This document shows, in pieces, positions 50,018 to 59,035 of a stretch of DNA of 64,000 nucleotides (position 1 is the first letter of the stretch; each line of letters begins with the position of its first letter). The notes beneath the pieces are model-generated. The model saw only the letters and a list, made by a program, of their open reading frames with translations. It was not told where the DNA came from and ran no database searches. Origin of the DNA: Ruminococcus flavefaciens (GTDB lineage Bacteria; Bacillota; Clostridia; Oscillospirales; Ruminococcaceae); NCBI GenBank assembly GCA_004554385.1, contig SFMO01000127.1:27322-91321 (forward strand). Direction: 5' to 3'. The position numbers and the translations under genes are program-made.

Positions 50018-50518
50018 TCAGAGAGCAGCTATCTGCTCCTGTAAAGCCTTGTCCTTTGCGATAACGCCCTCAGCCATTGCCTTCTTCTCGGCAGCCAGCT
50101 TTTCAGCCAGCTCCTCGTCTGCGACGGCGAGCATCTGTACAGCCAGTACAGCAGCGTTCTTTGCGCTGTCGATACCTACTGTAGCAACAGGTACTCCGGG
50201 GGGCATCATAACGGTAGCGAGAAGTGCGTCAACTCCCTCAAGAGCTTTTGACTTCATAGGGATACCTATAACGGGGAGAGTTGTGTGACCTGCAACAACT
50301 CCTGCAAGGTGAGCAGCCATGCCTGCTGCGCAGATGATTGCGCCGAAGCCGTTTGCTCTTGCATTTGAAGCGAATTCACACGCCTCGGCAGGAGTTCTGT
50401 GAGCGCTCATAACGCGGCACTCGAACTCTACGCCGTACTTTTTGAGCTCTGTAAGAGCTGATTTAACAACAGGGAAGTCACTGTCGCTTCCCATGATAAC
50501 TGCAACTTTTTTAGCCAT
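50018..50518 (-). CDS. purE: N5-carboxyaminoimidazole ribonucleotide mutase
   Basis: The 166-aa enzyme has the signature VAVIMGSDSDFPVVKSA and SAHRTPAE, with GVDALLATVMMPPGVPVATV. It rearranges N5-CAIR to CAIR. It is the first purine gene in transcription order of this minus-strand block. GGAGAA lies before the ATG. Confidence 0.97.
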   Translation of the reverse strand: MAKKVAVIMGSDSDFPVVKSALTELKKYGVEFECRVMSAHRTPAEACEFASNARANGFGAIICAAGMAAHLAGVVAGHTTLPVIGIPMKSKALEGVDALLATVMMPPGVPVATVGIDSAKNAAVLAVQMLAVADEELAEKLAAEKKAMAEGVIAKDKALQEQIAAL

Positions 50519-50531
50519 GATATTTTCTCCT

Positions 50532-51248
50532 TTAACTTTCTATAGAACGAGAGACGATGATCTCGTTTACACTGCTGTCTGTATCCCACAGGTCTGTGCC
50601 GTAAATCGCCCAGAGCTGGTCGGAGCCGTCTGACCAGGACATTTCATCGATTATGCCTTCACCTGTGTATTCCTCGGGACGAATTCCCTCGCCGTAGTCG
50701 GCTGTCAGCGTTTCTGTTACCATGCCGTAGCCGTCGGTAAGTTCTGCCTCGGAGTAAGGGTGATCGGACTTCGCCGCATTGCCCACAGCGCCTAAGTGAT
50801 AGCCGCAGCATATCAGCGTATGGCTTTTAGTGTCGAACTCTGCGAACATATATCCTCTGAGTCCTGTGCCGAATATCTCATCGGAAACTACGTTGTAATC
50901 ATATTCTATGGAAGGCTTTGAGCCTGCGTCATATCTGTAGTCGTATTTATCGCCGATAACGGAGAATACTTCCTCTTCTGTCATGCCCGTTCTGAGCTCT
51001 GACAGCACATTTATGCGGGCTGCGGCACTGTTTTCCCCGGGGGTCTCTGCAGTGGTCACGGGAGCAACAGTAGTTGCCACCGTAGTTTCTTCCTCGGTGG
51101 CAGCCTCGGCAGTTTCCTCAGCGGTCGTGGTCTCTGTCTCAGTGACTGTTGTGTTTTCATCTGCCTCAGCGGCAGGGTCATTTATCTGTCCGCAGCCTGC
51201 TGACAAGAGCAGTGCAGCGGCAACGATAAAAGCGAGTTTCTTTTTCAT
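50532..51248 (-). CDS. Lipoprotein with Thr/Glu-rich linker
   Basis: The 238-aa protein begins MKKKLAFIVAAALLLSAG with lipobox Cys at about 19 and a long Thr/Glu-rich stretch (about 30-75), likely a disordered tether. The C-terminal domain has RTGMTEEEVFSVIGDKYDY, recalling the SmpA/BLIP-like fold. Surface anchored; function unknown. It is downstream of a WG-repeat protein gene. Confidence 0.65.
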   Translation of the reverse strand: MKKKLAFIVAAALLLSAGCGQINDPAAEADENTTVTETETTTAEETAEAATEEETTVATTVAPVTTAETPGENSAAARINVLSELRTGMTEEEVFSVIGDKYDYRYDAGSKPSIEYDYNVVSDEIFGTGLRGYMFAEFDTKSHTLICCGYHLGAVGNAAKSDHPYSEAELTDGYGMVTETLTADYGEGIRPEEYTGEGIIDEMSWSDGSDQLWAIYGTDLWDTDSSVNEIIVSRSIES

Positions 51249-51265
51249 AATATCCCTTTTTGCTG

Positions 51266-52336
51266 TTAGTTTTCCTGTGAAGCAGTTCCCTGTTGAATTT
51301 CAGGTGCTGCCTCAGGATAATCAGGTTTTGCGTCAACAAATGAAGCATACACTGCTCTGAAGTCGCTTTCGTTGCTGCCTGCGAATTCAATAACAGCCTT
51401 GTACTTGCCGTAAAGGCGCTTCGGATTGTTTTCCTCGTTTCTGTAGGTGATACGGGTATCAGCCGTTACAGAAGCTGTATAATGCGGAACGCCGTCCTCT
51501 GATTCCGAGGATATTACACTTATGTCGGACAGTCCCAGAAGCTTTCTTGAGGTAACTCTTTCTTCGCCGCCGAACAGAGTCGTGAATTTATCCGCAGACG
51601 CGCCTTTTATCTCGGCGAGGTTCTTCTCAGCTTCCTTGCTGTCGGCTGAATAGGCATATTTTATGTACTTTCCGATAGTACTGCTTATTTCCTCCATCAT
51701 GGGCAGAGTCAGTCCCGAAGCGGTGATATTGACACTGTACGGGCAATCAAGGCACACGTCCTCAAGAACGGCATTTTTAAAGATGAAGTCCGAGTTCCTG
51801 ACATAATATGTGTAATTGCCTTTGCCTGCGGTGACGGTAAGGTCGCCGTTGTTGTATGAGCAGCTGTCCCACGCCCTTGAAAAGCAGGGGACGAAGTCGC
51901 TGTTATACACCACAGAGGATTTTTTGTCGGCAGCCTGGGCAATGTACAGAACGCGCCCGGCACTTGCGGCAACCTCAATATTCGAATAAACAAAGGGAAT
52001 TATGATATTGCCCTCGTAGTCGATACAGCCGAAGAGCTCCTTGCCGTGGATACGCTTTGAAGCTATGCATTTGTCGCCGTTCGTGAACTTTATGCTCTGC
52101 CATTCGGGTGAGACTATGACACGTTCGCTGCTGTCGATAATTCCCACAAGGCCTTCGTTGTTCTGGAAGGCGCGGTTGCCTGATGAGTCGAAGCCGAGCT
52201 TCTTTTCGATGATTATCTGGGAGCCGCTGCTGACTGCGCTTTTTCCTGTTCTGGAATAGAAGCGTGTTATAGCAACTGCGAGGACGATAATACCAATAAA
52301 CAATACCGAGACTATGAGCCTTGTGTGTTTATTCAA
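51266..52336 (-). CDS. Membrane-anchored WG-repeat protein
   Basis: The 356-aa protein has an N-terminal membrane anchor (about 7-25) and two recognisable WG-type repeats (GLVGIIDSSERVIVSPEWQS and FGCIDYEGNIIIPFVYSNIE). The C-terminal half is a different soluble domain with SRKLLGLSDISV. WG repeats mediate binding in various surface proteins; the specific role is unknown. Confidence 0.65.
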   Translation of the reverse strand: MNKHTRLIVSVLFIGIIVLAVAITRFYSRTGKSAVSSGSQIIIEKKLGFDSSGNRAFQNNEGLVGIIDSSERVIVSPEWQSIKFTNGDKCIASKRIHGKELFGCIDYEGNIIIPFVYSNIEVAASAGRVLYIAQAADKKSSVVYNSDFVPCFSRAWDSCSYNNGDLTVTAGKGNYTYYVRNSDFIFKNAVLEDVCLDCPYSVNITASGLTLPMMEEISSTIGKYIKYAYSADSKEAEKNLAEIKGASADKFTTLFGGEERVTSRKLLGLSDISVISSESEDGVPHYTASVTADTRITYRNEENNPKRLYGKYKAVIEFAGSNESDFRAVYASFVDAKPDYPEAAPEIQQGTASQEN

Positions 52337-52357
52337 TATCTCCCTGCCCCCTCATGC

Positions 52358-53377
52358 TCACTTGCTGTCATTTCCGTCAGCCGAGCTGTTTTCTGAAGCG
52401 GACTTCTGTCCTTCAGCCTTGCGCTGACGGTAGATGTCCTCAGTCTCCTTGGTTATATATATCGGACGATTTTTCGCCTCAAGGTATGTCTTTGAAAGGT
52501 ACTGTCCCACTATACCCACGCTGAATAGCTGAAGACCGCTGAAAAGGAATATCAGGCACAGCATCGTGGGGTATCCGTCGGGGGCGTCGAGCCAGCCGAA
52601 CATTGACCTGATGATAGTGATGACAATGAGAACGAAGGCGATGAAGCAGGTGATGATTCCCAGCAGTGAGGCGATAGCCAGCGGAGCTGTTGAGAATGCC
52701 ATGATGCCCTCAAGGGAGTACTTGAAAAGTCCCCAGAATGACCACGATGAAGTACCTGCGGGGCGCTCGACGTTTTCGTATTCGATGTAGCGGGTGTTGA
52801 AGCCCACCCAGCTGAAGATTCCCTTTGAGAAACGGTTATACTCTGACATATCGAGGATAGCGTCCACCATCTGACGAGTCATGAAGCGGAAATCCTGAGC
52901 GCCGTCCACGATCTCGGTCTGGGAGATCTTGTTCATTATCCTGTAGAAAAGCCTTGCGAACCATGAGCGTACCTTTGATTCGCCCTGTCGGCTGACGCGG
53001 CGTGTGGTAGCGCAGTCGTATTCGCCGTTACGCACATAGCTGTACATCTGAGGCAGGAAAGCAGGGGGGTGCTGAAGGTCTGCGTCCATAACCACGACGA
53101 AGTCGCCCTTAGCGTTTTTCAGACCTGCGTACATACCCGATTCCTTGCCAAAATTACGGGAAAAGGAAATATATCTTACCCGCTTGTCTCTTTCCGAGAG
53201 AGCGCGGAGAATATCAAGAGTCGTATCCTTTGAGCCGTCATTTATGAAAAGATATTCAAAGGTGAGCTCGGGGAAATCCTTTGACATCTGACCTGTGACC
53301 TTGGTTATCTCATCGTAAAACATGGGCAGGACTTCCTGCTCATTATAACACGGAACTACTACTGAAACGAGTTTCAC
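52358..53377 (-). CDS. Family 2 glycosyltransferase (DPM1/GtrB-like) with two membrane spans
   Basis: The 339-aa enzyme opens KLVSVVVPCYNEQEVLPMFY, has the nucleotide-sugar site VMDADLQHPP (DXD-type), and two C-terminal spans (about 225-255 and 265-295). Such enzymes load sugar onto undecaprenyl phosphate for transfer by GT-C enzymes. A GT-C-like gene exists at 24929. The last part is a charged Ser-rich tail. SD AAGGAGG. Confidence 0.88.
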   Translation of the reverse strand: MKLVSVVVPCYNEQEVLPMFYDEITKVTGQMSKDFPELTFEYLFINDGSKDTTLDILRALSERDKRVRYISFSRNFGKESGMYAGLKNAKGDFVVVMDADLQHPPAFLPQMYSYVRNGEYDCATTRRVSRQGESKVRSWFARLFYRIMNKISQTEIVDGAQDFRFMTRQMVDAILDMSEYNRFSKGIFSWVGFNTRYIEYENVERPAGTSSWSFWGLFKYSLEGIMAFSTAPLAIASLLGIITCFIAFVLIVITIIRSMFGWLDAPDGYPTMLCLIFLFSGLQLFSVGIVGQYLSKTYLEAKNRPIYITKETEDIYRQRKAEGQKSASENSSADGNDSK

Positions 53378-53740
53378 GTTTTTTCCTCCTTGTAAAGAAG
53401 CTGATGCAGAACAGGAAAGACGATTCCCATATCTGCCAATACACTATTAATAATACAACAAAATGAGAGATAATGCAAGAGCTAAATGCACGATTTCATA
53501 ATTTTTTACACCTATATAAAATAATGGCAGATAAGAGAGTTGTTTTTGGACTTTCTGATAACTTTGTGGAACACGCAAATGAAGAAAATGCTGTTTTGCC
53601 CGAAATACCGTATGAATTATTTGTATAATTTACTGTAAACAAAGTATGGGATTTCTGACAAAAAAATCAATAACGATTTGTTATTTTCACCGAAAATTTT
53701 AAATTCGGTATAATTTTTGCGGTCATTTTTGAAGAAAGTG
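53378..53740. other. AT-rich intergenic stretch
   Basis: This gap before the divergent + strand cluster is AT-rich with long T and A runs and no convincing gene. Both neighbouring genes are transcribed away from it, so it holds the promoters of both sides; only the right-hand one is clear. Confidence 0.5.
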
Positions 53741-53769
53741 TTGATTTTTTTTGAAATGTCATGTATAAT
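53741..53769 (+). promoter_or_regulatory. Promoter of the 831-aa repeat protein operon
   Basis: TTGATT (53741-53746), 17-base spacer, TATAAT (53764-53769). The leader of about 140 nt contains CAGGT/ACCTG (about 53820) and GCAGC/GCTGC (about 53898) hairpins, followed by the SD AGAGAGG. Confidence 0.7.
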
Positions 53770-53916
53770 ATACTTGTATAGTTGTTCGCGTCGCGGATGG
53801 TTCGTATATGACACCTCTCAGGTCAACGGAACCTGTTCTGCGGCGATGTGGGAAATCGGCGTTTCGCTGCCGTAAAAGCGGAAAAAGCAGCTTTGCTGCG
53901 GTTGGGAGAGAGGAAT

Positions 53917-56412
53917 ATGGATATAACACTGGTAACATCTTCGTTTGACAAAGTGGTTCACGGAACCGAAAACGAAAAGAAAACAGGCTGTGGTATCAAC
54001 CTTCTGAAGCCTGAAAATGTGACTCGTTTCCACAGAACTTCACAGATGACGGATCTGAAGGAGATAACCTGTGAGAAATGTAAGGCAAACCTTGCCAAGA
54101 AGCTTATCAAGGCTGACAAAAAGGAAATGGCTCTTCTTCTCAAGGAGGAGAAAAAGCGCGAAAAGCTCGGTATGAACGACGCAGGCATCGTGCCCCTCGG
54201 AAATACCACTGCAAGGATCACAAGAGATCCCGATGCCAAGAGAAAAGAAGAGGAAGCAAGAAGAAAGGCAGCTGAAGAAGCGAGAAAGGCTGCCGAGGAA
54301 AAAAGAGCTGCTGAGGAAGCAGCAAGAGAAGCTGAAGAGCAGGAACTCTATGCAGCGTTCACACCTAAGCCTGAAAATACTATACCCGGTACAGGCGTTG
54401 CAATGGATGAAAGCCTTGCTCAGTTTGCAATAAATGCACCGACACCTGAAGCACAGGCTCCCGCACCTGCTGCAGAGGACGACTTCCTCGCACAGTTCGC
54501 AATAAACAAGCCTGCCGATACAGCAGCACCTGCTCCCGCGGCTGCAGCACCGGCCCCACAGGATGATTTTCTTGCACAGTTCGCTATACCTGCTCCAGAG
54601 CAGACACAGAATACAGATACAGCACCTTATTATAATGCACCCCAGCAGCCCGTTGGCGGCTACAATACGATACAGCAGCCGGTTGGAGATTTTGGCTATG
54701 AGCAGCCTTCAATACCTGCTCCGCCTCCTGCACCTGCACACAGCGATGAGGATATAATGAACCTCTTCTCTATAAACAATGAGCCTGTTCAGGAGCCTGT
54801 TTACGATCAGCCTCTGATCTATGACGGAAGCCAGACGCTCTATGACGCTCAGGGCAATCCGATAGAGGGCATCATAACTCCTGTGAACGAGTATCAGGCA
54901 GCTCCTGTCGGAAATGTGGGACAGGATACAGCATGGGACTATGTGGCAGACCAGTTCTTTGGCGCTGATATTCCTGCTGCAGGTGATCCTTCGGCTGTAA
55001 CCGCTCCTAACGGTTATGACGATGCTGTGCCCGGCGAAATGGCAGAGCTCGATATACCGACAATAAATGATATATCTGCTCCTGTTCTCGATAATATCCA
55101 GACAGCAGGCGGCATTGCACCTCAGCCGTACGGAGATATACCTGTTGTGGGAACAGTTCCTGCACAGGGCAATATTACAGCTCCTGTATACGGCTCGGCA
55201 CCTGACCCGAATACAGCAAATATGTACGGAGATATCCCGCTTGTTGAGGATATCGTGGCACCTGAATACGGTGAGCTCCCCACAGCAGCAAGCGTTGCGG
55301 CAGAGGCTCTCAGAGGTGCTCCTACAGTAGATGACATCACAGCACCTGAGTTTGACAAGCTGCCAACAGCTGCACAGCTTGCAGCAGAGGCTCTCAGCGG
55401 TGCCCCTACAGTAGACGACATCACAGCGCCTGAGTTTGACGAGCTCCCAACAGCGGCAAGCGTTGCGGCAGAGGCTCTCAGCGGCGCCCCTACAGTTGAC
55501 GATATCACAGTTCCCGATCTCGGCGAGCTTCCAACGATTAACGATATCGCTGCACCAGTGCCCGGAGATATGCAGGTACCTGTGCTTGATGATATAACCG
55601 CACCAATTAATAATGCGCCGTATATGGCAGAAGAGGAGTTTGAATTTAACATGAGTGATTTTAATAATACAGCACCTAACGCACAGAACGCAGGCGCTGA
55701 GCAGCCGCAGCAGGCTCAGCAGCCACAGATAGTAAAGGTTCCGCAGTTCGCAGGCTATGACGCTAACAATCAGCCTGTTTACAAGTATGTTCCAATGAGA
55801 CTTATGGGCTATGACCAGAACGGCAAGCCTGTATTCGCTCCGCTCAATGCTCAGCCTCAGCAGGCAGCAGCTCCTGCACAGCAGACAGCTGCACAGGCAC
55901 AGAGAGCTGCAGCAGCTCCTGTTCAGCAGCAGGCTCCCGTACAGCAGGCTCCTGTAAAGTCTATCGTACCTAAGAAGCCCGTTCCTACAACAGGCGTTCC
56001 TACAGCGAACATCTCAAAGATCGCTGTAAATCCACACGCTAAGTCAACATCACAGGCGTTCATCAATGCTATCTCAAGCTCAAGAGAGTACGCTGACAAG
56101 AACCTCATCGAAACACAGGGACTTCAGGCTAACAGCCCGATACTCACATCTGTTGAGGACGTTCTTTCCACAATGGGCGATGACTCTGCAAGACAGAAGA
56201 AGATCGCTCAGGCTCAGCAGAACGTTCCTGTATTCGACGAATACAAGGCTCCTGTTTCATCATATAACAGAAGAAGCACTCCTTCTCCAAGACCTCAGCA
56301 GTCCTTTGAAAAGGATGTTCGCTATATGACAAAGTCCGAGCTCAAGGCTAAGAAGAAGCAGGACAAGATCGACGCCAAGTTCAGAAAGGAAATGAACAAG
56401 AGAGGCTTCTGA
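53917..56412 (+). CDS. Large repeat-rich protein with Cys/His N-terminal module; function unknown
   Basis: The 831-aa protein has no family I recognise. Residues 1-65 have a compact Cys/His module (H15, C25, H39, C52, C55) that could bind zinc. Residues 60-150 are a charged, coiled-coil-like KE/AR-rich stretch. Four acidic short motifs follow at about 164, 188, 216 and 277: DESLAQFAI, DDFLAQFAI, DDFLAQFAI and DEDIMNLFSI. Then come a Pro/Ala/Gln-rich region, three tandem 28-residue repeats (about 453-536; ELPTAASVAAEAL...DDIT), and a basic C-terminus ending SELKAKKKQDKIDAKF. ATG 53917 follows AGAGAGG. It looks like a cytosolic scaffold protein; a TPR gene follows. Confidence 0.75.
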   Translation: MDITLVTSSFDKVVHGTENEKKTGCGINLLKPENVTRFHRTSQMTDLKEITCEKCKANLAKKLIKADKKEMALLLKEEKKREKLGMNDAGIVPLGNTTARITRDPDAKRKEEEARRKAAEEARKAAEEKRAAEEAAREAEEQELYAAFTPKPENTIPGTGVAMDESLAQFAINAPTPEAQAPAPAAEDDFLAQFAINKPADTAAPAPAAAAPAPQDDFLAQFAIPAPEQTQNTDTAPYYNAPQQPVGGYNTIQQPVGDFGYEQPSIPAPPPAPAHSDEDIMNLFSINNEPVQEPVYDQPLIYDGSQTLYDAQGNPIEGIITPVNEYQAAPVGNVGQDTAWDYVADQFFGADIPAAGDPSAVTAPNGYDDAVPGEMAELDIPTINDISAPVLDNIQTAGGIAPQPYGDIPVVGTVPAQGNITAPVYGSAPDPNTANMYGDIPLVEDIVAPEYGELPTAASVAAEALRGAPTVDDITAPEFDKLPTAAQLAAEALSGAPTVDDITAPEFDELPTAASVAAEALSGAPTVDDITVPDLGELPTINDIAAPVPGDMQVPVLDDITAPINNAPYMAEEEFEFNMSDFNNTAPNAQNAGAEQPQQAQQPQIVKVPQFAGYDANNQPVYKYVPMRLMGYDQNGKPVFAPLNAQPQQAAAPAQQTAAQAQRAAAAPVQQQAPVQQAPVKSIVPKKPVPTTGVPTANISKIAVNPHAKSTSQAFINAISSSREYADKNLIETQGLQANSPILTSVEDVLSTMGDDSARQKKIAQAQQNVPVFDEYKAPVSSYNRRSTPSPRPQQSFEKDVRYMTKSELKAKKKQDKIDAKFRKEMNKRGF
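55273..55524 (+). repeat. Three tandem 84-bp coding repeats
   Basis: Units at 55273-55356, 55357-55440 and 55441-55524 encode 28-residue repeats of the form ELPTAASVAAEAL-GAPTVDD-ITAPEFD. They are highly similar at DNA level, so recent duplication or recombination is likely. Shorter, degenerate copies of the D-I-x-AP pattern surround them. Confidence 0.85.
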
Positions 56413-56444
56413 GTCGGTCAACACCAATGAAATGAGGAAAAAAC

Positions 56445-57527
56445 ATGGCAGAAAACAAGATCCTTGAAGAGCTGAGAGCTAAGCTCACAGGCTCTGACGA
56501 GGAGGATACAAAGTTCCTTCGCGCTGAGGCGGAGCGCTTCGCCGAGAAGAAAGATCTCGAGGGCGTAGACGCCGCAACGCAGCTCCTTATCGAGCTTATG
56601 CCCCAGGAGCAGAAGGACGAGATAGAGAGACTCATCACCCTTGACGGCATGCGTCTCGATGAAATGCATGAAAAGATAATAAAGCTCATAGGCGAGAAGA
56701 ATATGACCGATGCCAAGGCTCTTGCAGAAAGACTCTACAAGAAGATAAAGCTCGATTACAGCGAGGGCGAGAAGAATAAGTTCGTCTCTCTCAGGAACCC
56801 CTTTGAGGATAATCTGTATCAGCTGAGATACAAGCCTGAGAAGACCCTTAACCGCACTCCCTTCGATTTCGCCACATTTATCACTACATACGGATACCTG
56901 CTCGTAGAGACAGGCTCTCCTGTTGACGCTATACCGATACTTGAGGATGCCATTGAGTACAATCCTGTTGACTGCGGTCCGAGATTCGAGCTCGCAGAGG
57001 TGTATAAGCTCCTCAAGAACAAGAGAATGCTTCTTGAAACCTCAAGAGAGACTCTCAAGGTTGCTTCGTCACCTGTGGCTATCGGCCGTGTTTATGCAAA
57101 TGTAGGATATATTCTCACAGAAATGGGCGAGTTTGATGACGCTGTAGCTTTTCTTACAGCAAGTCTTATCTTTGCACCGCATCCTGCCATTCCATATGAA
57201 CTCAGGGATATCGCCAACAGAAAGGGCAGCCATATAAAGCAGCCTACCCAAGAGGAGATCAACGAGGCCATGAAGAAGTACGACTTTGAATTCGGCCCCA
57301 ATGCAGACGTTATATCTGTAGCGGCTCAGCTTTCGGCTAATTACCTTTTCGAGCAGGATATACCAAATGCTCTGAAGGCTCTGAAGATGACCTATAACCT
57401 TACCCGTGACGAGAAGGTGAAGGAGATAATCCTGAAGTATGAGCCCGACGCTAAAATGGAGGGTACTGCTCAGGAGGGCGGAAAGCCTGACATCACTCAG
57501 ACTGTGAACGATTCTCCCGAGGAATAA
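56445..57527 (+). CDS. TPR-repeat protein
   Basis: The 360-aa protein is all-helical, begins MAENKILEELRAKLTGSDEE, and has TPR-like units such as GYLLVETGSPVDAIPILEDA, about 145-270, with ALKALKMTYN near the end. TPR proteins mediate protein-protein contacts. It is 32 bases downstream of the repeat protein gene and on the same transcript, so a partner is plausible (inference). No catalytic motif is seen. Confidence 0.75.
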   Translation: MAENKILEELRAKLTGSDEEDTKFLRAEAERFAEKKDLEGVDAATQLLIELMPQEQKDEIERLITLDGMRLDEMHEKIIKLIGEKNMTDAKALAERLYKKIKLDYSEGEKNKFVSLRNPFEDNLYQLRYKPEKTLNRTPFDFATFITTYGYLLVETGSPVDAIPILEDAIEYNPVDCGPRFELAEVYKLLKNKRMLLETSRETLKVASSPVAIGRVYANVGYILTEMGEFDDAVAFLTASLIFAPHPAIPYELRDIANRKGSHIKQPTQEEINEAMKKYDFEFGPNADVISVAAQLSANYLFEQDIPNALKALKMTYNLTRDEKVKEIILKYEPDAKMEGTAQEGGKPDITQTVNDSPEE

Positions 57528-57539
57528 TGAATAATATCT

Positions 57540-57577
57540 CATCTCCCGCAGATAATAGCTGTGGGAGATGATTTTTT
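57540..57577 (+). terminator. Terminator hairpin with embedded ribosome binding site
   Basis: CATCTCCCGCAG (57540-57551) and CTGTGGGAGATG (57559-57570) form a 12-bp stem with one G-T pair, then ATTTTTT directly before ATG 57578. GGGAG (57563-57567) in the 3' arm is the only SD for the next gene. This is the same layout as at 17165-17212. Confidence 0.7.
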
Positions 57578-57763
57578 ATGAGCAGAAACAAGAAGAATAT
57601 TCCCGTTCCGGACCCCGAAAACGAGGATGAGTATATCCTGCCGCCGGCATCGTGGAGCAATATGACGGGGCATATCCCGTATTCCGCAGAGGCGCTGATG
57701 GAGAGAGCCTCCTATGATGAGGTATACCCATTCCTGACCGAATACGGCGGAGAGAAGGAATAA
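57578..57763 (+). CDS. Small hypothetical protein
   Basis: The 61-aa protein is acidic and Pro-rich: MSRNKKNIPVPDPENEDEYI, ending EVYPFLTEYGGEKE, with the pattern SWSNMTGHIPYS then MERASYDE. The start is ATG 57578, directly after a terminator's T-run. It is likely a real gene because its composition and codon use match the neighbours and an SD is present, but no family is recognised. Confidence 0.5.
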   Translation: MSRNKKNIPVPDPENEDEYILPPASWSNMTGHIPYSAEALMERASYDEVYPFLTEYGGEKE

Positions 57764-57764
57764 A

Positions 57765-57806
57765 AACAGAAATGCCGCAGGGAGATACTCTGCGGCAACT
57801 GTTTAT
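57765..57806 (+). terminator. Terminator-like hairpin after the 61-aa gene
   Basis: AACAG and CTGTT (outer) with TGCCGCAG and CTGCGGCA (inner) form a bulged stem across 57765-57803, followed by TTATATG. The T-tract is short. The remaining gap to the LacI gene holds its promoter. Confidence 0.5.
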
Positions 57807-57881
57807 ATGTACAAAAAATATGCTGCGGTTTATGCAGTTCTTACAAAATTGCAAAAACTACTTTATTTATTACTTAAAGCA

Positions 57882-57890
57882 TGATATAAT
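57882..57890 (+). promoter_or_regulatory. Extended -10 promoter of the LacI-family gene
   Basis: TGATATAAT (57882-57890) is an extended -10; the -35 17 bases upstream (TTTATT, 57862-57867) is poor. Start near 57897 gives a leader of about 80 nt. Confidence 0.55.
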
Positions 57891-57979
57891 ATATGATGTT
57901 AATTTAAGGCAAAGCCTTTGATATCTCAATACATTCAGCTCAATACGGCAGTAACGAATACTTAAAACAGGGGTGGCAT

Positions 57980-59035
57980 ATGAAAAACGGAGTTAAGATG
58001 CTGGACATCGCTGAAAAGCTTGGAGTGAGCGTAGTAACAGTGTCCAATGCTCTTGCGGGACGCGACGGCGTCAGCGAGCAGATGAGAAAACGCATATGCG
58101 AAACAGCAGAAAAAATGGGCTATAAGCCCTCGAATACCAAGAGCGAGAGAAAGCGGCTTTCGCTTTCAAAGGTTAGCAAAAACGTGGGTATACTGACCTC
58201 CGAGCGCTTTGTGGGCGCAAGGGGGACCTTCTATTGGGAGCTTACCGCAAGTATATCGAACCAGCTCTCTCAGCATAACGTGTGCACGGTCTATGAGTGC
58301 GTTACAGCTGAAAGCGAGACAAATGGCATACTGCCCAATATGGTCATCGAGGGCAAGGTGGACGGAGTCATTGTCATCGGACAGGTCCACAGAAGCTACA
58401 TAGAATGTCTGAAAAAGCTTACTATACCGCTGATGTTCGTGGATTTCTACGACAACAGATACGACATCGATTCTGTTATTTCCGACAGCTTCAACGGCGG
58501 ATATATCCTGACAGACTACCTTGTGTCAAAGGGACACCGTAAGATTGGATTTTTCGGCACTCTCAACGCGACCAGCAGCATCAACGACAGATACCTCGGC
58601 TATGTCAAGTGCATTATGGAGAGTGAGCTGGAATTCCGCAGGGAATGGATAATCGGTGACCGGAATGAGAAGGGGATACTCAACGAAAAGATAGACTTCC
58701 CCGAGGATATGCCGACAGCATTCGTGTGTAACTGCGACGAAACTGCATTCCGCGTAATATCGGCGCTCAAGACCAAGGGAGTGCGTGTTCCCGAGGATAT
58801 AAGCGTGGTGGGATACGATAATTATACCGTATCAAGTATCTGTATACCAACTATAACAACAGTTGAGGTTGACCTTTCAAAGATGGCTGAGGTCTCGGTA
58901 AAGATAATGCTGAAAAAGCTGGCAGACCCGAAATACAGGGAAGGAAGGCGCATAATCAGCGGAAGGCTCATTGAGAAGGAAAGCGTCCTCGACATAAACG
59001 GAAGCTACAGTGAGGAGCGTTCAAATGCTTATTGA
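57980..59035 (+). CDS. LacI/GalR-family transcriptional regulator
   Basis: The 351-aa regulator has the LacI helix-turn-helix (KMLDIAEKLGVSVVTVSNAL) at about 6-26 and a periplasmic-binding-protein-like effector domain with DGVIVIG and FFGTLNATSSINDRYLGY. Such regulators usually sense a sugar and control carbohydrate genes; none lies directly downstream, so the target is unknown. It overlaps the DUF5662 gene by 11 bases. Confidence 0.92.
   Translation: MKNGVKMLDIAEKLGVSVVTVSNALAGRDGVSEQMRKRICETAEKMGYKPSNTKSERKRLSLSKVSKNVGILTSERFVGARGTFYWELTASISNQLSQHNVCTVYECVTAESETNGILPNMVIEGKVDGVIVIGQVHRSYIECLKKLTIPLMFVDFYDNRYDIDSVISDSFNGGYILTDYLVSKGHRKIGFFGTLNATSSINDRYLGYVKCIMESELEFRREWIIGDRNEKGILNEKIDFPEDMPTAFVCNCDETAFRVISALKTKGVRVPEDISVVGYDNYTVSSICIPTITTVEVDLSKMAEVSVKIMLKKLADPKYREGRRIISGRLIEKESVLDINGSYSEERSNAY

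Noticed and set aside
49298..50044. A 248-codon plus-strand reading frame
   Set aside because: Antisense to the DUF4272 gene and purE end; those have RBS and family matches, this has neither.
55273..55524. CRISPR-like or mobile repeat array
   Set aside because: The 84-bp units are in frame, without spacers, and encode protein repeats.
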